Below, in pieces: positions 17,472-27,594 of a stretch of DNA of 64,000 nucleotides. Position 1 is the first letter of the stretch, and every line of letters starts with the position of its first letter. The DNA comes from an uncultured Selenomonadales bacterium (GTDB lineage: Bacteria; Bacillota; Negativicutes; Selenomonadales; Selenomonadaceae), in contig ONUH01000001.1 in assembly GCA_900321035.1 (NCBI GenBank), positions 186,001 to 250,000 of the forward strand, written 5' to 3'. The notes under the pieces are model-generated. The model was not told the origin of the DNA. It saw only the letters and a program-made list of their open reading frames with translations, and searched no databases. The translations under genes and the position numbers were made by a program.

Positions 17472-18503
17472 TTACTCAAACTGGCGCAGGAAGCGCAGAT
17501 CGTTATCATAGAACAGACGCAAATCGTCGATACCGTACGACAGCATCGCAATGCGCTCGACGCCGAGGCCGAACGCGAAGCCAGAAACCCGTTTCGGGGC
17601 GTAGCCGCTCATTTCCAGCACATGCGGATGCACCATGCCCGCGCCGAGGATTTCCAGCCAGCCCGTCCCCTTGCAGACGCGGCAGCCTTTGCCGTGGCAC
17701 ATTACGCAGGAAATATCAACTTCCGCGCTGGGCTCCGTGAACGGGAAGAAACTCGGACGGAAACGCACGCCGATGTTCTCATTGAAAATACGATGCAGGA
17801 ACAGCTCCAGCGTCCCCTTCAAGTCGGAAAAACGCACGCCTTTGTCAATCACGAGGCCTTCCACCTGCGTGAACATCGGCGAATGAGTCGCGTCGTAATC
17901 GTCGCGGCGATAAACGCGGCCCGGAGCGATCATGCGAATCGGTGAATTCGGCTCGTGCGCCTGCATCGTGCGCGCCTGCACCGGCGACGTCTGCGTGCGC
18001 ATCAAGATTTCCTCAGTAATATAGAAGGAATCCTGCATATCCCGCGCCGGATGATCCTTCGGTAAATTCAGCGCTTCGAAATTGAAATAGTCGCGCTCAA
18101 TCTCCGGACCTTCCTCGACGGTAAAACCCATATCCATGAAAATCGCCTTGATGCGGTCGAGCGTCAGCGTCAGCGGATGCAGGTGGCCGCGCCATTTATG
18201 ACGGCCCGGCAGCGTCACGTCGAGCTTTTCGTTCGCGAGCTTTTCCTCCATATCGCGGATGCGAAGCTCTTCCCTTTTCTCCTCCAGCAGCGATTCGATC
18301 TGACCGCGGGCCTCGTTGACAATCTGCCCGATGCGGGGCCGCTCCTCCTGCGCCAGCTCTTTCAGCCCGCGCAGAAGCGTCGTGAACTCGCCCTTCTTTC
18401 CCAAAAACTCCACGCGAACTTCATTCAGCGAAGCCATCGTATCCGCATGCTGCCGAATCTTTTCCACCGCGAGTCGCTTCAGTTGTGCGATTTTTTCCTC
18501 CAT
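17472..18503 (-). CDS. pheS: Phenylalanyl-tRNA synthetase alpha subunit
   Basis: The catalytic subunit of PheRS. The 343-residue protein has an N-terminal coiled coil, then class II synthetase motifs: [12 protein letters not shown] (motif 1/2 region), [15 protein letters not shown] (motif 2) and [13 protein letters not shown] (motif 3). [13 protein letters not shown] forms part of the phenylalanine pocket. AGGAGG lies close before the ATG. No T-box or leader peptide is recognisable in the short leader, unlike many Firmicute synthetase operons. Confidence 0.97.
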   Translation of the reverse strand: MEEKIAQLKRLAVEKIRQHADTMASLNEVRVEFLGKKGEFTTLLRGLKELAQEERPRIGQIVNEARGQIESLLEEKREELRIRDMEEKLANEKLDVTLPGRHKWRGHLHPLTLTLDRIKAIFMDMGFTVEEGPEIERDYFNFEALNLPKDHPARDMQDSFYITEEILMRTQTSPVQARTMQAHEPNSPIRMIAPGRVYRRDDYDATHSPMFTQVEGLVIDKGVRFSDLKGTLELFLHRIFNENIGVRFRPSFFPFTEPSAEVDISCVMCHGKGCRVCKGTGWLEILGAGMVHPHVLEMSGYAPKRVSGFAFGLGVERIAMLSYGIDDLRLFYDNDLRFLRQFE

Positions 18504-18560
18504 AACTGCCTCCTAAACGGAAACCATGTTTCCGAAATGATTTTCAAAATTTCGCATACT

Positions 18561-18566
18561 ATTATA
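18561..18566 (-). promoter_or_regulatory. Probable -10 box for pheST-zapA
   Basis: On the minus strand TATAAT lies 58 bases before pheS in an AT-rich stretch, just after a terminator. The -35 element is not clear. Confidence 0.5.
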
Positions 18567-18595
18567 TTTTATTACGAACCCGGAAAAAACGCAAA

Positions 18596-18643
18596 TCGCA
18601 AAAAAGTGTGAGGCGCGGAGATATTGCTTTATCTCCACGCCTC
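18596..18643 (-). terminator. Terminator after the amino-acid ABC transporter operon
   Basis: A hairpin (arms about 18610-18623 and 18630-18643, one mismatch) is followed on the minus strand by six Ts. It separates the ABC operon from the pheS promoter. Confidence 0.8.
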
Positions 18644-18755
18644 CTAAATTATCTTTTTCCAATATGTGCCAATAAAATACAACTATTTATTCACAGCAAC
18701 TCATCTCCGTCGACAAGTTGCTTTATAAAGATGAACTCCATTTTTATTCAGCAAA

Positions 18756-18790
18756 TTTTCAGGTTATGTTCGATTGTTTCACGTGAAACA
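18756..18790. other. parS: parS site (copy 1) inside a longer conserved repeat
   Basis: TGTTTCACGTGAAACA at 18775-18790 is a perfect 16-base palindrome identical to the chromosomal parS consensus bound by ParB (Spo0J), which also loads SMC. The 19 bases on its left (18756-18774, TTTTCAGGTTATGTTCGAT) are identical to those beside the second parS at 42.5 kb, so the repeated unit is at least 35 bases. It lies in the gap between the ABC operon and pheS. Confidence 0.9.
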
Positions 18791-18800
18791 TTTTGAGAAA

Positions 18801-19586
18801 TCATTTCACCATATTTCCCAAAAACATCCGCGTGCGCTCCTCCTTCGGATTTCCGAATAAATCCGAAGGTCTCCCCTGCTCGACGATGACGCCGTCCGCC
18901 ATGAAAATGACATGATTCGACACATCCCGGGCGAATGTCATTTCATGGGTGACGACCACCATCGTCATATGCTCCGCCGCAAGTTCGCGCATCGTTTTCA
19001 ACACTTCGACCGTCAGCTCCGGATCGAGCGCCGACGTCGGCTCGTCGAAAAGCATGATGTCCGGCCGCATCGCCAATGCCCGCGCAATGGCCACACGCTG
19101 CTGCTGTCCGCCGGAAAGCCGTGACGGATACGCGTCGCGCTTTTCATACAGACCGACTTTTCGCAAAAGCTCCTCCGCGGCGGGCTGAATCTCCTCGCGG
19201 GTCTGCTTCTTGACCTGCATCGGCGCTTCCATCAGATTTTCCAAAACCGTCATGTGCGGGAAGAGATTGAACTGCTGGAACACCATGCCCATGCATCCGA
19301 GCAGCGCCCGCGCTTTTTCGGTCGGCGCGTATGCCGCGCAGCCGGAATCGTCGTTTTCCACCAAGAATTCGCCCTTCACCTCAATGGAGCCCTTGTCGAT
19401 GGTCTCCAAACGGTTCAGGCAGCGAAGCAGCGTGCTCTTCCCCGAACCGGACGGCCCGATGATGGAAAGCACCTCTCCCCGGCAGACGTCGAGGGAAATC
19501 CCTTTCAGCACCTCATTGTCCTGGAAGGATTTGTGTATGTCACGGACGCGCAGCATATACGCCGCATTATTCGTCGTATTTTCCAT
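18801..19586 (-). CDS. Polar amino-acid ABC transporter, ATP-binding protein
   Basis: A 261-residue ABC ATPase of the GlnQ/HisP group that powers amino-acid import. It has Walker [11 protein letters not shown]-loop [17 protein letters not shown], signature [15 protein letters not shown], Walker [15 protein letters not shown] and switch histidine VVTHEM. The N-terminus overlaps the permease gene by 20 bases. No substrate-binding protein gene is next to it, so the bound amino acid cannot be named and the binding protein must be encoded elsewhere. Confidence 0.93.
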   Translation of the reverse strand: MENTTNNAAYMLRVRDIHKSFQDNEVLKGISLDVCRGEVLSIIGPSGSGKSTLLRCLNRLETIDKGSIEVKGEFLVENDDSGCAAYAPTEKARALLGCMGMVFQQFNLFPHMTVLENLMEAPMQVKKQTREEIQPAAEELLRKVGLYEKRDAYPSRLSGGQQQRVAIARALAMRPDIMLFDEPTSALDPELTVEVLKTMRELAAEHMTMVVVTHEMTFARDVSNHVIFMADGVIVEQGRPSDLFGNPKEERTRMFLGNMVK

Positions 19587-20211
19587 AATGCGCCTCCATC
19601 CGCTTGAAGATTGCCGTCAGCACCGCAGTCATGACCAAATAAAACGCGCCCGCGATAAAAAACGCGGTCATGTCAAAATCCCGCTGCACGATAGTGCGCG
19701 CAACGCGCAAAAGATCGTTCATCGCCAGGATGTAAATCAGCGACGTATCCTTGACGAGGTTGATCGTCTCGTTGCTGATCGGCGGCAGCGTACGATGGAT
19801 CATCTGCGGCAGGATAATCCGCCGCATCGTCTGCGAGTAGGTCAGCCCCAACGTCTTTGCCGCCTCATACTGGCCCCGGGGAATCGACTGTATGCCCGCC
19901 CGGAATATCTCCGCAAAATAGGCGGCGTAATTCAGCGTAAACGCGAGCAGCGCCGCCGCTATATCCGAGAAACGCACCCCGATCATCGGCAGCGCGAAAT
20001 ACACGAAAAGAAGCTGGAGCATCAGCGGAGAACCGCGCATGATCCAGATATAGACGTCCATCAAAATCGCCAAAGGCCGGATGCCGGACAGGCGCAGCAA
20101 CGCGACAAAGAATCCCAGCGGCAGCGACATGGCCAGCGTAAAAATAAAAATCTCCAGCGTGACCTTCGAGCCCGCCAGTATAGAAAGCACGGTTTCCGTC
20201 AGTTTATCCAT
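19567..20211 (-). CDS. Polar amino-acid ABC transporter, permease
   Basis: A 214-residue membrane permease of the HisM/GlnP family. It has several hydrophobic helices and the EAA loop [24 protein letters not shown], which docks the ATPase, with the typical [18 protein letters not shown] before it. ATG 20211 follows AAGGAAGAAGAG; the in-frame extension to 20289 lacks a ribosome site. The gap upstream to the HU terminator (20212-20424) holds GC-rich inverted repeats and a weak -10 (TATACT, 20389-20394, minus strand), but nothing I can identify as a riboswitch. Confidence 0.93.
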   Translation of the reverse strand: MDKLTETVLSILAGSKVTLEIFIFTLAMSLPLGFFVALLRLSGIRPLAILMDVYIWIMRGSPLMLQLLFVYFALPMIGVRFSDIAAALLAFTLNYAAYFAEIFRAGIQSIPRGQYEAAKTLGLTYSQTMRRIILPQMIHRTLPPISNETINLVKDTSLIYILAMNDLLRVARTIVQRDFDMTAFFIAGAFYLVMTAVLTAIFKRMEAHYGKYDE

Positions 20212-20424
20212 GAACTCTTCTTCCTTTTGGAAACGCAGGACACACTCGCTTCGCCGGCTGAGCCAGTCGCTTGCATCAGCGATTCGCACGCGAACCGGCC
20301 GCGGCGGACGCCGCGTGACAAATATCCTCGCCTGCTTTCAGCCGACGTATCCATCGTTTCCTTTATCATAATAAAGTATTACTTGATAAGTATAGCAGAA
20401 AAAAAGCACGGAGAAAAGGGCGGC

Positions 20425-20461
20425 AAAAGAAAACCACCGCCCAATGGTCGCCGGGCGGTGG
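20425..20461 (-). terminator. Terminator after the HU gene
   Basis: On the minus strand CCACCGCCC pairs with GGGCGGTGG around a 10-base loop and is followed by TTTTCTTTT. Confidence 0.85.
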
Positions 20462-20479
20462 AAAGATCTTTTCGGAATC

Positions 20480-20803
20480 TTATTTCTTTTTCTTGGCAGC
20501 AGCCTTCTTCGCAGCAACAGCCTTCTTGATGTTGTTGACGAACTCTTTGAACGCCGGGCTGGCCTTGAAGGTCGGGAGCTTCGCCGCAGCAATCTTGATC
20601 GCCGCGCCCGTCTGCGGGTTACGGCCCATGCGAGCCGCACGGTTCGAAACCTTGAACGTACCGAAGCCGAGGAACGGAACCGTGTCGCCCTTCTTCAGAG
20701 CTTCCTTGATAACTTCGTGGGCAGCCGCAACTACGGCCTGCGCCTCTTTCTGGGAAACCTTTGCCTTCGCGGCGGTCGCTTTGATGAAATCTGCTTTCTT
20801 CAA
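20480..20803 (-). CDS. hup: HU family DNA-binding protein
   Basis: A 107-residue nucleoid protein that bends and compacts DNA. It has the HU N-terminal helices and [20 protein letters not shown], which forms the DNA-gripping arms, then [11 protein letters not shown]. It ends with a lysine/alanine-rich tail ([13 protein letters not shown]) that ordinary 90-residue HU proteins lack; the tail probably adds non-specific DNA affinity. Monocistronic, with an extended -10 promoter upstream and its own terminator. Confidence 0.94.
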   Translation of the reverse strand: MKKADFIKATAAKAKVSQKEAQAVVAAAHEVIKEALKKGDTVPFLGFGTFKVSNRAARMGRNPQTGAAIKIAAAKLPTFKASPAFKEFVNNIKKAVAAKKAAAKKKK

Positions 20804-20858
20804 GAATATACCCTCTTTCTATAAAATTACAATTACGGCAAAATGCCTTACTGCGTGT

Positions 20859-20867
20859 ATTATAGCA
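20859..20867 (-). promoter_or_regulatory. HU extended -10 promoter
   Basis: The minus strand reads TGCTATAAT, an extended -10, about 55 bases before the HU start. Confidence 0.65.
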
Positions 20868-21008
20868 TACGATTTTCGCTCTGCCTATAGCTTTCTTACG
20901 ATTTTTTCAATTTTTTTTGCCGAAATGATAGGATTTTTGATAAAAAAACATATTTTTTACGATTTCCAGCCGCCTTCCGCACGCGTTTTTCTGCCTTCAT
21001 CCGATTTC

Positions 21009-21037
21009 TTGACAGGCGCGAATGATTATACTAATAT
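21009..21037 (+). promoter_or_regulatory. typA promoter
   Basis: TTGACA (21009-21014) and TAATAT (21032-21037) with 17-base spacing, about 60 bases before the typA start. Confidence 0.7.
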
Positions 21038-21096
21038 GATAAGGCTGAATTTTACCGTTATATTTGGAAAGAAACACAGGAGGCAATCAAAAAAGC

Positions 21097-22926
21097 ATGA
21101 GCACGAACGAAAAACTGAGAAATGTTGCGATCATTGCGCACGTTGACCACGGCAAGACGACGCTGGTGGACGCGATGCTGAAACAGAGCCATGTGTTCCG
21201 CGCCAACGAGCAGGTGGCGGAGCGCGTGATGGATTCGGGAGACATCGAGCGCGAGCGCGGCATCACGATTCTCTCGAAGCATACGGCAATCATGTATCAG
21301 GATATAAAGATCAATATTGTCGATACGCCAGGCCACGCGGATTTCGGCGGCGAGGTGGAGCGCGTGCTGAACCTCGTCGACGGCGTGCTGCTCCTGGTGG
21401 ACGCTTTCGAAGGGCCGATGCCGCAGACGAAATACGTGCTGCGCAAGGCGCTGGAGCAAAAACTGAAACCGATCGTGGTCATCAACAAGATCGACCGCCC
21501 CGACCAGCGCGTGGACGACGTTTACGACGAAGTGCTGGAGCTTTTCATGGAACTGGGCGCCGACGACGACCAGCTTGAGTTCCCCGTCGTGTACTGCGCG
21601 GCGCGGGACGGCATCGCGAAGTTGGACATGAGCGACGCCAGCGACAATTTGACGCCGCTGATGGATACGATCATAAAGGAAATCCCCGCGCCGAAAGGCA
21701 ACGAGGACGGGCCGCTGCAGCTGATGGTGACGACGCTCGACGCCGACGAGTACGTAGGCAAGGTCGCCATCGGCCGCGTGATGCGCGGCGCGGCGAAGCC
21801 GAACCAGAACGTGGTGCTCCTGGGCGGCGACGGCGAGACGAAAGCGAAAATCGCAAAGGTTTTCGTCTATCAGGGACTCAAGCGCGTGGAAACCGAAAGT
21901 GCGGGCATCGGCGAGATCGTCGCACTGACGGGACTCGGCGACGTTCGCATCGGCCAGACGGTAGCGGATGCGGAAAACCCGGAAGCGCTGCCGACCATCA
22001 ATATCGACGAGCCGACGCTCTCCATGACCTTCGGCGTCAACACCAGCCCCTTCGCGGGCCGCGAAGGTCAATTCGTGACCTCGCGCCACATCCGCGACCG
22101 GCTTTTCAAAGAAGTTGAAACGAACGTCGCGCTCCGCGTCGAGGAAACGGACTCGGCGGACACCTTCAAGGTCTCGGGCCGAGGCGAGCTGCATCTTTCC
22201 ATCCTGATCGAGACCATGCGCCGCGAAGGCTATGAGCTGCAAGTCGGCAAGCCGGAAGTTATCTACAAAACCATCAACGGGCAGAAGTGCGAGCCGATGG
22301 AAAACCTGACCGTCGAAGTGCCGCAGGAATACATGGGCACTGTCATGGAGCTTTTGGGCAAGCGCAAGGCGGAGCTTTCCAACATGAACGAGGGCAACGG
22401 CTATATGCGCATGGAATTCATCATTCCGGCGCGCGGCCTCATCGGCTTCCGTTCGGAGCTTTTGACCAGCACGAAAGGCAACGGCATCATGAGCCACATT
22501 TTCCATGGCTACGCGCCGTACAAAGGCGACATGGAAGGCCGCGAGCATGGCTCCCTGGTCGCTTTCGAACAGGGAGAGACGACGGGCTACGGCATCTATA
22601 CGCTGCAGGATCGCGGCACGATGTTCATCTCGCCGGGCCAGATGGTCTATGAGGGCATGATCGTCGGCGAGAACTCCCGCGAGCTGGACATCGACATCAA
22701 CCCCTGCAAGCAGAAGCACGTCTCGAACATGCGGACCTCTTCTTCCGACGAGGCGATCCGGCTGACGCCGCCGCGCATTTTGAGCCTTGAGCAGGCCTTG
22801 GAATACATCAAGGAAGACGAGCTCGTCGAAGTCACGCCGCAAAACGTCCGTCTCCGCAAAGCCGTCCTCGATCACACGACGCGCGGAAGGACGAGAAAGA
22901 ACGCCGTCAAAGCCGCGCGGGCGTAG
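21097..22926 (+). CDS. typA: Ribosome-associated GTPase TypA/BipA
   Basis: TypA/BipA is an EF-G-like translational GTPase that binds 70S ribosomes and aids large-subunit assembly and stress adaptation. The 609-residue length is exactly typical. Visible motifs are G1 [10 protein letters not shown]2 RGITI, G3 DTPGHADF and G4 NKIDRPDQR. The EF-G-like domains III and V and the BipA-specific C-terminal domain ([12 protein letters not shown]) follow. I start at the ATG giving [15 protein letters not shown] lies about 13 bases upstream, a little far. A TTG start at 21064 in the same frame seems less likely. Confidence 0.96.
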   Translation: MSTNEKLRNVAIIAHVDHGKTTLVDAMLKQSHVFRANEQVAERVMDSGDIERERGITILSKHTAIMYQDIKINIVDTPGHADFGGEVERVLNLVDGVLLLVDAFEGPMPQTKYVLRKALEQKLKPIVVINKIDRPDQRVDDVYDEVLELFMELGADDDQLEFPVVYCAARDGIAKLDMSDASDNLTPLMDTIIKEIPAPKGNEDGPLQLMVTTLDADEYVGKVAIGRVMRGAAKPNQNVVLLGGDGETKAKIAKVFVYQGLKRVETESAGIGEIVALTGLGDVRIGQTVADAENPEALPTINIDEPTLSMTFGVNTSPFAGREGQFVTSRHIRDRLFKEVETNVALRVEETDSADTFKVSGRGELHLSILIETMRREGYELQVGKPEVIYKTINGQKCEPMENLTVEVPQEYMGTVMELLGKRKAELSNMNEGNGYMRMEFIIPARGLIGFRSELLTSTKGNGIMSHIFHGYAPYKGDMEGREHGSLVAFEQGETTGYGIYTLQDRGTMFISPGQMVYEGMIVGENSRELDIDINPCKQKHVSNMRTSSSDEAIRLTPPRILSLEQALEYIKEDELVEVTPQNVRLRKAVLDHTTRGRTRKNAVKAARA

Positions 22927-23011
22927 GGGAATTTGCATTCCCCCATCGGCACGGATACAGATGCCTTTGTGAAATTTCAATGAAAAATTTGTTGAAAATT
23001 AAAATTTTTTC

Positions 23012-23040
23012 TTGCAACTAAGCGAAAAATAGAGTATAGT
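23012..23040 (+). promoter_or_regulatory. sepF promoter
   Basis: TTGCAA (23012-23017) and TATAGT (23035-23040) with 17-base spacing. The leader of about 170 bases before the sepF ATG contains repeated GGGGATTC/GGGGAATCC elements but no riboswitch I can name. The stretch from typA to this promoter shows no gene. Confidence 0.7.
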
Positions 23041-23213
23041 GTAAATTGCCACAAATGGCAAAGGGTATTGTCAGCGGCATTTGAATGGGGATTCAGATGC
23101 AGGCCTCGCGAAAACCGGGCAATCTCGGGTTTTCAGGATTGGGGAATCCATGGGGCGACAATATCGAGGGGAAGTTTCAAAAGGGGACAACAGGCAGTGG
23201 AGGCGGAGTTATT

Positions 23214-23702
23214 ATGGGGATCGTAGACAAGATCAAAGAATTGATTGACATCGGCGAAGACTATGACTACGAGGATGAAGAGTTTGAGGACGCCGAAGAA
23301 GAATTGACGGCAAAGGCACAGACAGTTGCCGTCGGAACTTCCGCGGCCGCCGCGTCGATTGCAGCCAAGCCTGCTTCGACAGTTTCACAGGGAGCCGCTG
23401 CGTCACAGCGTCCGAAACTCACCGTGCATACCACCAAGGTTTCGGAATTGGCCATGGAGATTCACGTGCCGTCGAATTACGAGCAGGTAGCCCGCATCGC
23501 GGACGACCTGTTGGCGAACCATGCGGCAATCGTGAACTTTGAACGCGTAGCGGGCAACGAACAGCAGCGCATCTTTGATTTCATCAACGGCGTTTCTTAT
23601 GTGCTGAATTGCGCCGCCAGCCGTGTTTCACCCAATCTGATGCTCTATGTGCCGGACGGGGTCGATGTGGCAACGGCTGCGCCGAAACCGGTCAGACATT
23701 AA
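23214..23702 (+). CDS. sepF: Cell division protein SepF
   Basis: SepF polymerises at the membrane and tethers FtsZ in Gram-positive-lineage bacteria. The 162-residue protein has an N-terminal membrane-binding helix (MGIVDKIKELIDIG), an acidic tyrosine-rich stretch and an Ala/Ser linker. The SepF domain follows (about residues 75-155), with MEIHVPSNYEQVARIADDL and FDFINGVSYVLN. The in-frame upstream extension to 23085 is unlike SepF; the chosen ATG has GGAGG and GGAG just upstream. It stands alone, followed by a terminator. Confidence 0.93.
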   Translation: MGIVDKIKELIDIGEDYDYEDEEFEDAEEELTAKAQTVAVGTSAAAASIAAKPASTVSQGAAASQRPKLTVHTTKVSELAMEIHVPSNYEQVARIADDLLANHAAIVNFERVAGNEQQRIFDFINGVSYVLNCAASRVSPNLMLYVPDGVDVATAAPKPVRH

Positions 23703-23715
23703 AAAGAAGACAGAA

Positions 23716-23753
23716 ATACCCCCTGCCTAAATCAAAGGCAGGGGGTATTTTTA
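23716..23753 (+). terminator. Terminator after sepF
   Basis: The hairpin ATACCCCCTGCC/GGCAGGGGGTAT with a nine-base loop is followed by a T-run. Confidence 0.88.
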
Positions 23754-23795
23754 CGTCCCAAGAAAGAAATTCCGAAATGCACAGGCCGGCCCGTT

Positions 23796-24857
23796 TTACC
23801 GAAGCACGGAAAGCGACTCGGCAAACGGCGGATAATGCACGCCTTTCTCCGTGATGATGGCGGTAATCAAATCGGCGTCGGTCACGTCGAAGGCGGGATT
23901 GAAAACCTTGACGCCCTCGGGCGCCATGCGCTCCGCATACCACATGGTCGTGACTTCCTCCGCCGGACGCTGCTCGATCTTGATGTCCTTCCCCGTCGGC
24001 GTGTTCATGTCGATGGTCGAGGACGGCGCGCAGATGTAAAACGGAACGCCGAGACGTTTCGCCGCAATCGCCAGCGGAAACGTGCCGATCTTGTTGGCCG
24101 CGTCGCCGTTCGCCGCCACGCGGTCGGCGCCGGTGAAGACCGCGTCCACCCAGCCGTTTCTCATGGCCGACGCCGCCATGCCGTCGCAGAGCAGCGTCAC
24201 GTCCATACCCGCTTCGGACAGCTCATAGGCGGTCAGCCGTGCACCCTGTAAAAGCGGGCGCGTCTCGTCGCAGAAAATCCGAAACCCATAGCCGCGCGCA
24301 TGGCCGAGATACATCGGCGCCGTCGCCGTACCGTAGCGGCTCGTCGCAAGCTGCCCAGCGTTGCAGTGCGTCAAGAGGCCCATGCCGGGCTTCAGGAGCG
24401 AAAGCCCGTGCTCGCCGATTTTGCGGCACATCTCTATATCTTCGTCCTGTATGGCGCGCGCCTCCGCCAGCAGGCGTTTTTTTATTTCCGCGACGCCGGT
24501 TCCGCGTCCCGCCTCGACGATTTTTCCCATACGGGAAAGCGCCCAGGAGAGATTGACCGCCGTGGGCCGCGCGGAATTCAGATAGGCCCGCGCCTCGGCA
24601 AATTTTTTCGCGAACACGTCATAATCCGTCGTATCGATTCCCTTGGCCGCGAGATAAATCCCGTACGCCGCCGCCACACCGATGGCGGGAGCGCCGCGCA
24701 CCTGCAGCAGGTAAATCGCGTCCCAGATCTCCTTCTGCGCCGTCAGCCGCAGGATGCGCCGCTCGTTGGGCAAACGCGTCTGATCGATAATGACCAGCGC
24801 CGAAGCTTCGTCGTCCAAGGCTGCCGTCTCAAAGCCAAGCTTGTTTTCATCCATCAT
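23796..24857 (-). CDS. mtnA: S-methyl-5-thioribose-1-phosphate isomerase
   Basis: MtnA converts methylthioribose-1-phosphate to methylthioribulose-1-phosphate in methionine salvage. The 353-residue protein has the eIF2B-like fold with the catalytic cysteine in LLTHCNAGQLATSRYGTA and the catalytic aspartate in FTGADRVAANGDAANKIG. QVRGAPAIGVAAAYG binds substrate. No other methionine-salvage gene is nearby; it is the last gene of a minus-strand run after the flippase and lipid kinase, 12 bases behind the kinase. Confidence 0.94.
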   Translation of the reverse strand: MMDENKLGFETAALDDEASALVIIDQTRLPNERRILRLTAQKEIWDAIYLLQVRGAPAIGVAAAYGIYLAAKGIDTTDYDVFAKKFAEARAYLNSARPTAVNLSWALSRMGKIVEAGRGTGVAEIKKRLLAEARAIQDEDIEMCRKIGEHGLSLLKPGMGLLTHCNAGQLATSRYGTATAPMYLGHARGYGFRIFCDETRPLLQGARLTAYELSEAGMDVTLLCDGMAASAMRNGWVDAVFTGADRVAANGDAANKIGTFPLAIAAKRLGVPFYICAPSSTIDMNTPTGKDIKIEQRPAEEVTTMWYAERMAPEGVKVFNPAFDVTDADLITAIITEKGVHYPPFAESLSVLR

Positions 24858-24869
24858 GGGCGCCTCCTT

Positions 24870-25778
24870 TCACGGCCTCGCCGTGTTTCTCCCCTGCTCC
24901 GCCATCGTATAGATACGAAGGGCGCGTCTCACCGTCTCGACGGAAAGCGGCAGCGCCGGCCCGCGTTCGCCGTCGAGATCGCTCTCCGTCGGCGCGTCCG
25001 ATTCCACGGTGAAAGACTTTGCCTGTATATACAGAATATTCTTCTCGTCCGGTTTGATCGTCCCCGAAACGACGTCTTTCGCCAATGCCATGAATTCCGT
25101 AATGCCGGTGTCCTTCACCACGAGCAGATCCAATTTCCCGTCGTCGATTTCCGCCCGCGCCGCCACATTCTGCATGCTGCCCGCCACGGAACTGTTGACG
25201 ATGACGAAAAGATAGGCGCCCGTCTCATATTCCTCGCCGTCGGCCTTGATATGAAGATGCAGCTTGTGCAGCTTCGGTATCTCTCCGATACCCCGCAGAT
25301 AGTAAGCCATCTTCCCCATCGCATGCTTCAGCCGCACATTGACTTCGTGCGCAACGGAGGTCAGCGCCCCCGCGCTGGCGACATTGATGAAGTATTCCCC
25401 GTTCGCGCAGCCCACGTCCGCAGGACGGGAAATATCGTCCACGATGCAGTCGAAATACGCTTCAAGATCCTGGTTGACGCCGAGATACGTGGCGAAGTCG
25501 TTGGACGTGCCGCTGCCGATGATGCCGATCGGCAGGGAAAGCTTCTCCCGCATCAGCACGTTGACCACTTCATGCAGCGTCCCGTCGCCGCCCGCGGCCA
25601 ATACTCCCTCTGGCGCCGCCTCCCGGATAAAATTTCCCATCTCCGTGTCGCCGAGACTCGTCCGATAGGGAATCAACATAGTCCGCCGACGCTGGAACGC
25701 CTCGATGATTCCGTCCAGCCGCTGACGAAACGTCGCATGGCCCGACACGGGATTATAAACAAGAACATATCGTTTCAT
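24870..25778 (-). CDS. Diacylglycerol/lipid kinase, DagK/YegS family
   Basis: A 302-residue lipid kinase that phosphorylates diacylglycerol or a related lipid. It shows VYNPVSG at the start, the catalytic GGDGTLHEVVNVLM, and GSGTSNDFATYLG. The C-terminal beta-sandwich, with EIDDGKLDLLVV and an SDLDGERG loop, is typical of the family. Its start lies three bases from the stop of the flippase gene, so the two form an operon; together they suggest a role in envelope lipid recycling. The lipid substrate is not known. Confidence 0.9.
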   Translation of the reverse strand: MKRYVLVYNPVSGHATFRQRLDGIIEAFQRRRTMLIPYRTSLGDTEMGNFIREAAPEGVLAAGGDGTLHEVVNVLMREKLSLPIGIIGSGTSNDFATYLGVNQDLEAYFDCIVDDISRPADVGCANGEYFINVASAGALTSVAHEVNVRLKHAMGKMAYYLRGIGEIPKLHKLHLHIKADGEEYETGAYLFVIVNSSVAGSMQNVAARAEIDDGKLDLLVVKDTGITEFMALAKDVVSGTIKPDEKNILYIQAKSFTVESDAPTESDLDGERGPALPLSVETVRRALRIYTMAEQGRNTARP

Positions 25779-25781
25779 ACT

Positions 25782-27440
25782 CTATTTCTCCGCCGCTTCC
25801 TCCGGCGTCTTGAATACGCCGATTTTTCGCAGGAAACGAATAAACGTATGGCCGACGATTGGCACCCGCGCCATATCCTCTTCGCCGATGCCGCCGATGA
25901 CGAGCATCGCCGCGATATAGACCGCGCAGCCAACGAAGGTCGCGCCGAAGGTGGACACCGCGTTGATTCCCCACGCCGCGAAAGTCGCGTCATAGAAAAG
26001 CTTCACGGCAACCGCCATGACGACGGAAGCGCAGCACGCCTTGAACAGGTGCTTCCACTCCATCGAGCAGCCGACATATTTATAGATGAAAAACATATTG
26101 ATGAACGCCGCGACGCCCATATCCGCCGCCGTGGCAAACGCCGCGCCGAGGATGCCGAGGGTCGGGATCGCCGTCAGCGTCCAGTTCAAAACGACCTTCG
26201 CCACCGCCGCCAAAATCATATTGACCATCGGAATCGTCGGATGGCCTAGCCCCTGCAGGATGCCCGTCGAAACCTGATGCAGGCCGAGCAATACGATGCT
26301 GAACGAGCAGGCCCAAACCGCAGGGCCCGCGCCCGGAGCGCTGTATATCAAGCTCGAGATCGGCGTCGCCAGCATCAGCACGATAATGAACGCCGGGAAA
26401 CAAACGAAATGGGAAATGCGGATGCCCGCGGCGGACTGCTCGTAAATCCGCGCCTTGTCCCCCACCGCCCGGGCCTCTGACAGCGCGGGAATGATGCTGA
26501 CCGCCAGCGACGCCGTAATAATCGTGGAAAGATTTACCAGCGGCACCGCCATACCCGTCAGATAACCGAAAAGCTCCGTCGCCTGGTTGACCGTATAGCC
26601 CGCCACCTCGAGACGCTGCGGCACGATGGCGAGATCGAGGTTCGACACCACGGGAAGCATGATGCTCGCCGCCGAGACGGGAAGCGCCAGCTTGAACAAA
26701 CGATGGAGAATCTTCCAGCAGGATTCCTGCTCCATCCCCGGCTGCGGCAGAAGCTCCTCCGGCGTATAGTCGCGGCTGATGTCGCGGTCGAGCTGCCAGT
26801 GATACCAGACCAGCACGATCAGCCCCGTCACCGCACCCGCGCAGGCGCCGAAGCTGGCGCCGGCCGCCGCGTATTCGAGGCCCTGCGGCAGGAACAGCCG
26901 CGCCAAAAGCACCATCGTGATCACGCGGAAAATCTGCTCGACGATCTGGGACACCGCCGTCGGCGTCATGCGCTGCCAGCCCTGCAAATACCCGCGGGAA
27001 CTCGCCAGCAGCGTTACGAAGAAAATGGCCGGCGCCAGTACGACGACGGAATAATACGCGCGGGGATCGCGAATGAACTGGTACTCGATCAGCCAGCCCG
27101 CGCCAAAATACGTGAGCAGGGAAAACAGGACGCCCGTCACCAGCATCAGCGCCATGGAAATGCGGAACACGCGCCGCGCGCCCCAGATATCCTTGACCGC
27201 CACGCGTTCCGCCGTGATGATCGAGATGGCCACCGGCACGCCGGCCGTCGAAACGGAAAGCGCGAAAAAGTAAATCGGGAACGCCATCTGATACAGGCCG
27301 ATGCCCTCGCCGCCCAAAACCCGCGAAACGAAGATCCAGTTCAGCGAGCCGATAATCTTTACGACGATGCCGGCAATCGTAAGGATAAACGTGCCCTTCA
27401 TCAGGGATTCTCCCTTCGTGGACTTATTTTCTTCCTCCAT
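25782..27440 (-). CDS. Oligosaccharide/lipid II flippase-like protein (SpoVB/MurJ, MOP superfamily)
   Basis: A 552-residue polytopic membrane protein of the polysaccharide-transport branch of the MOP superfamily (SpoVB/MurJ type), likely to flip a lipid-linked sugar. It has about 14 hydrophobic helices. The N-terminal pattern is KGTFILTIAGIVVKIIGSLNWIFVSRVLGGEGIGLYQ, given here only in part: LGGEGIGLYQMAFPIY. SSRGYLQGWQRMTPTAVSQI follows. Similarity to SpoVB does not by itself imply sporulation. ATG 27440 follows AAGGGTGG; ATG 27401, after GGGAG, is an alternative start. Confidence 0.85.
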   Translation of the reverse strand: MEEENKSTKGESLMKGTFILTIAGIVVKIIGSLNWIFVSRVLGGEGIGLYQMAFPIYFFALSVSTAGVPVAISIITAERVAVKDIWGARRVFRISMALMLVTGVLFSLLTYFGAGWLIEYQFIRDPRAYYSVVVLAPAIFFVTLLASSRGYLQGWQRMTPTAVSQIVEQIFRVITMVLLARLFLPQGLEYAAAGASFGACAGAVTGLIVLVWYHWQLDRDISRDYTPEELLPQPGMEQESCWKILHRLFKLALPVSAASIMLPVVSNLDLAIVPQRLEVAGYTVNQATELFGYLTGMAVPLVNLSTIITASLAVSIIPALSEARAVGDKARIYEQSAAGIRISHFVCFPAFIIVLMLATPISSLIYSAPGAGPAVWACSFSIVLLGLHQVSTGILQGLGHPTIPMVNMILAAVAKVVLNWTLTAIPTLGILGAAFATAADMGVAAFINMFFIYKYVGCSMEWKHLFKACCASVVMAVAVKLFYDATFAAWGINAVSTFGATFVGCAVYIAAMLVIGGIGEEDMARVPIVGHTFIRFLRKIGVFKTPEEAAEK

Positions 27441-27594
27441 TGCCGTCACCACCCTTCTCTTTGCAAAAAAGCCCGTTTACTATATAATAAACACGGAAAA
27501 ATAATTTTCCTTTTCTCTTACTCCATACATAAAGAGAATTATACCATTTATCCGCCGTTGTTTCCAGTCAAATCAAGAAATTTGAGGGATTTCA

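Noticed and set aside
14607..17945. A 1112-codon plus-strand open frame
   Set aside because: It is antisense to pheT, pheS, zapA and the DUF47 gene, has Arg/His-rich nonsense composition and no ribosome site. It is a shadow caused by high GC.
18504..18600. T-box leader before pheS
   Set aside because: No specifier stem or the conserved T-box sequence is present, and the leader from the -10 box is about 50 bases.
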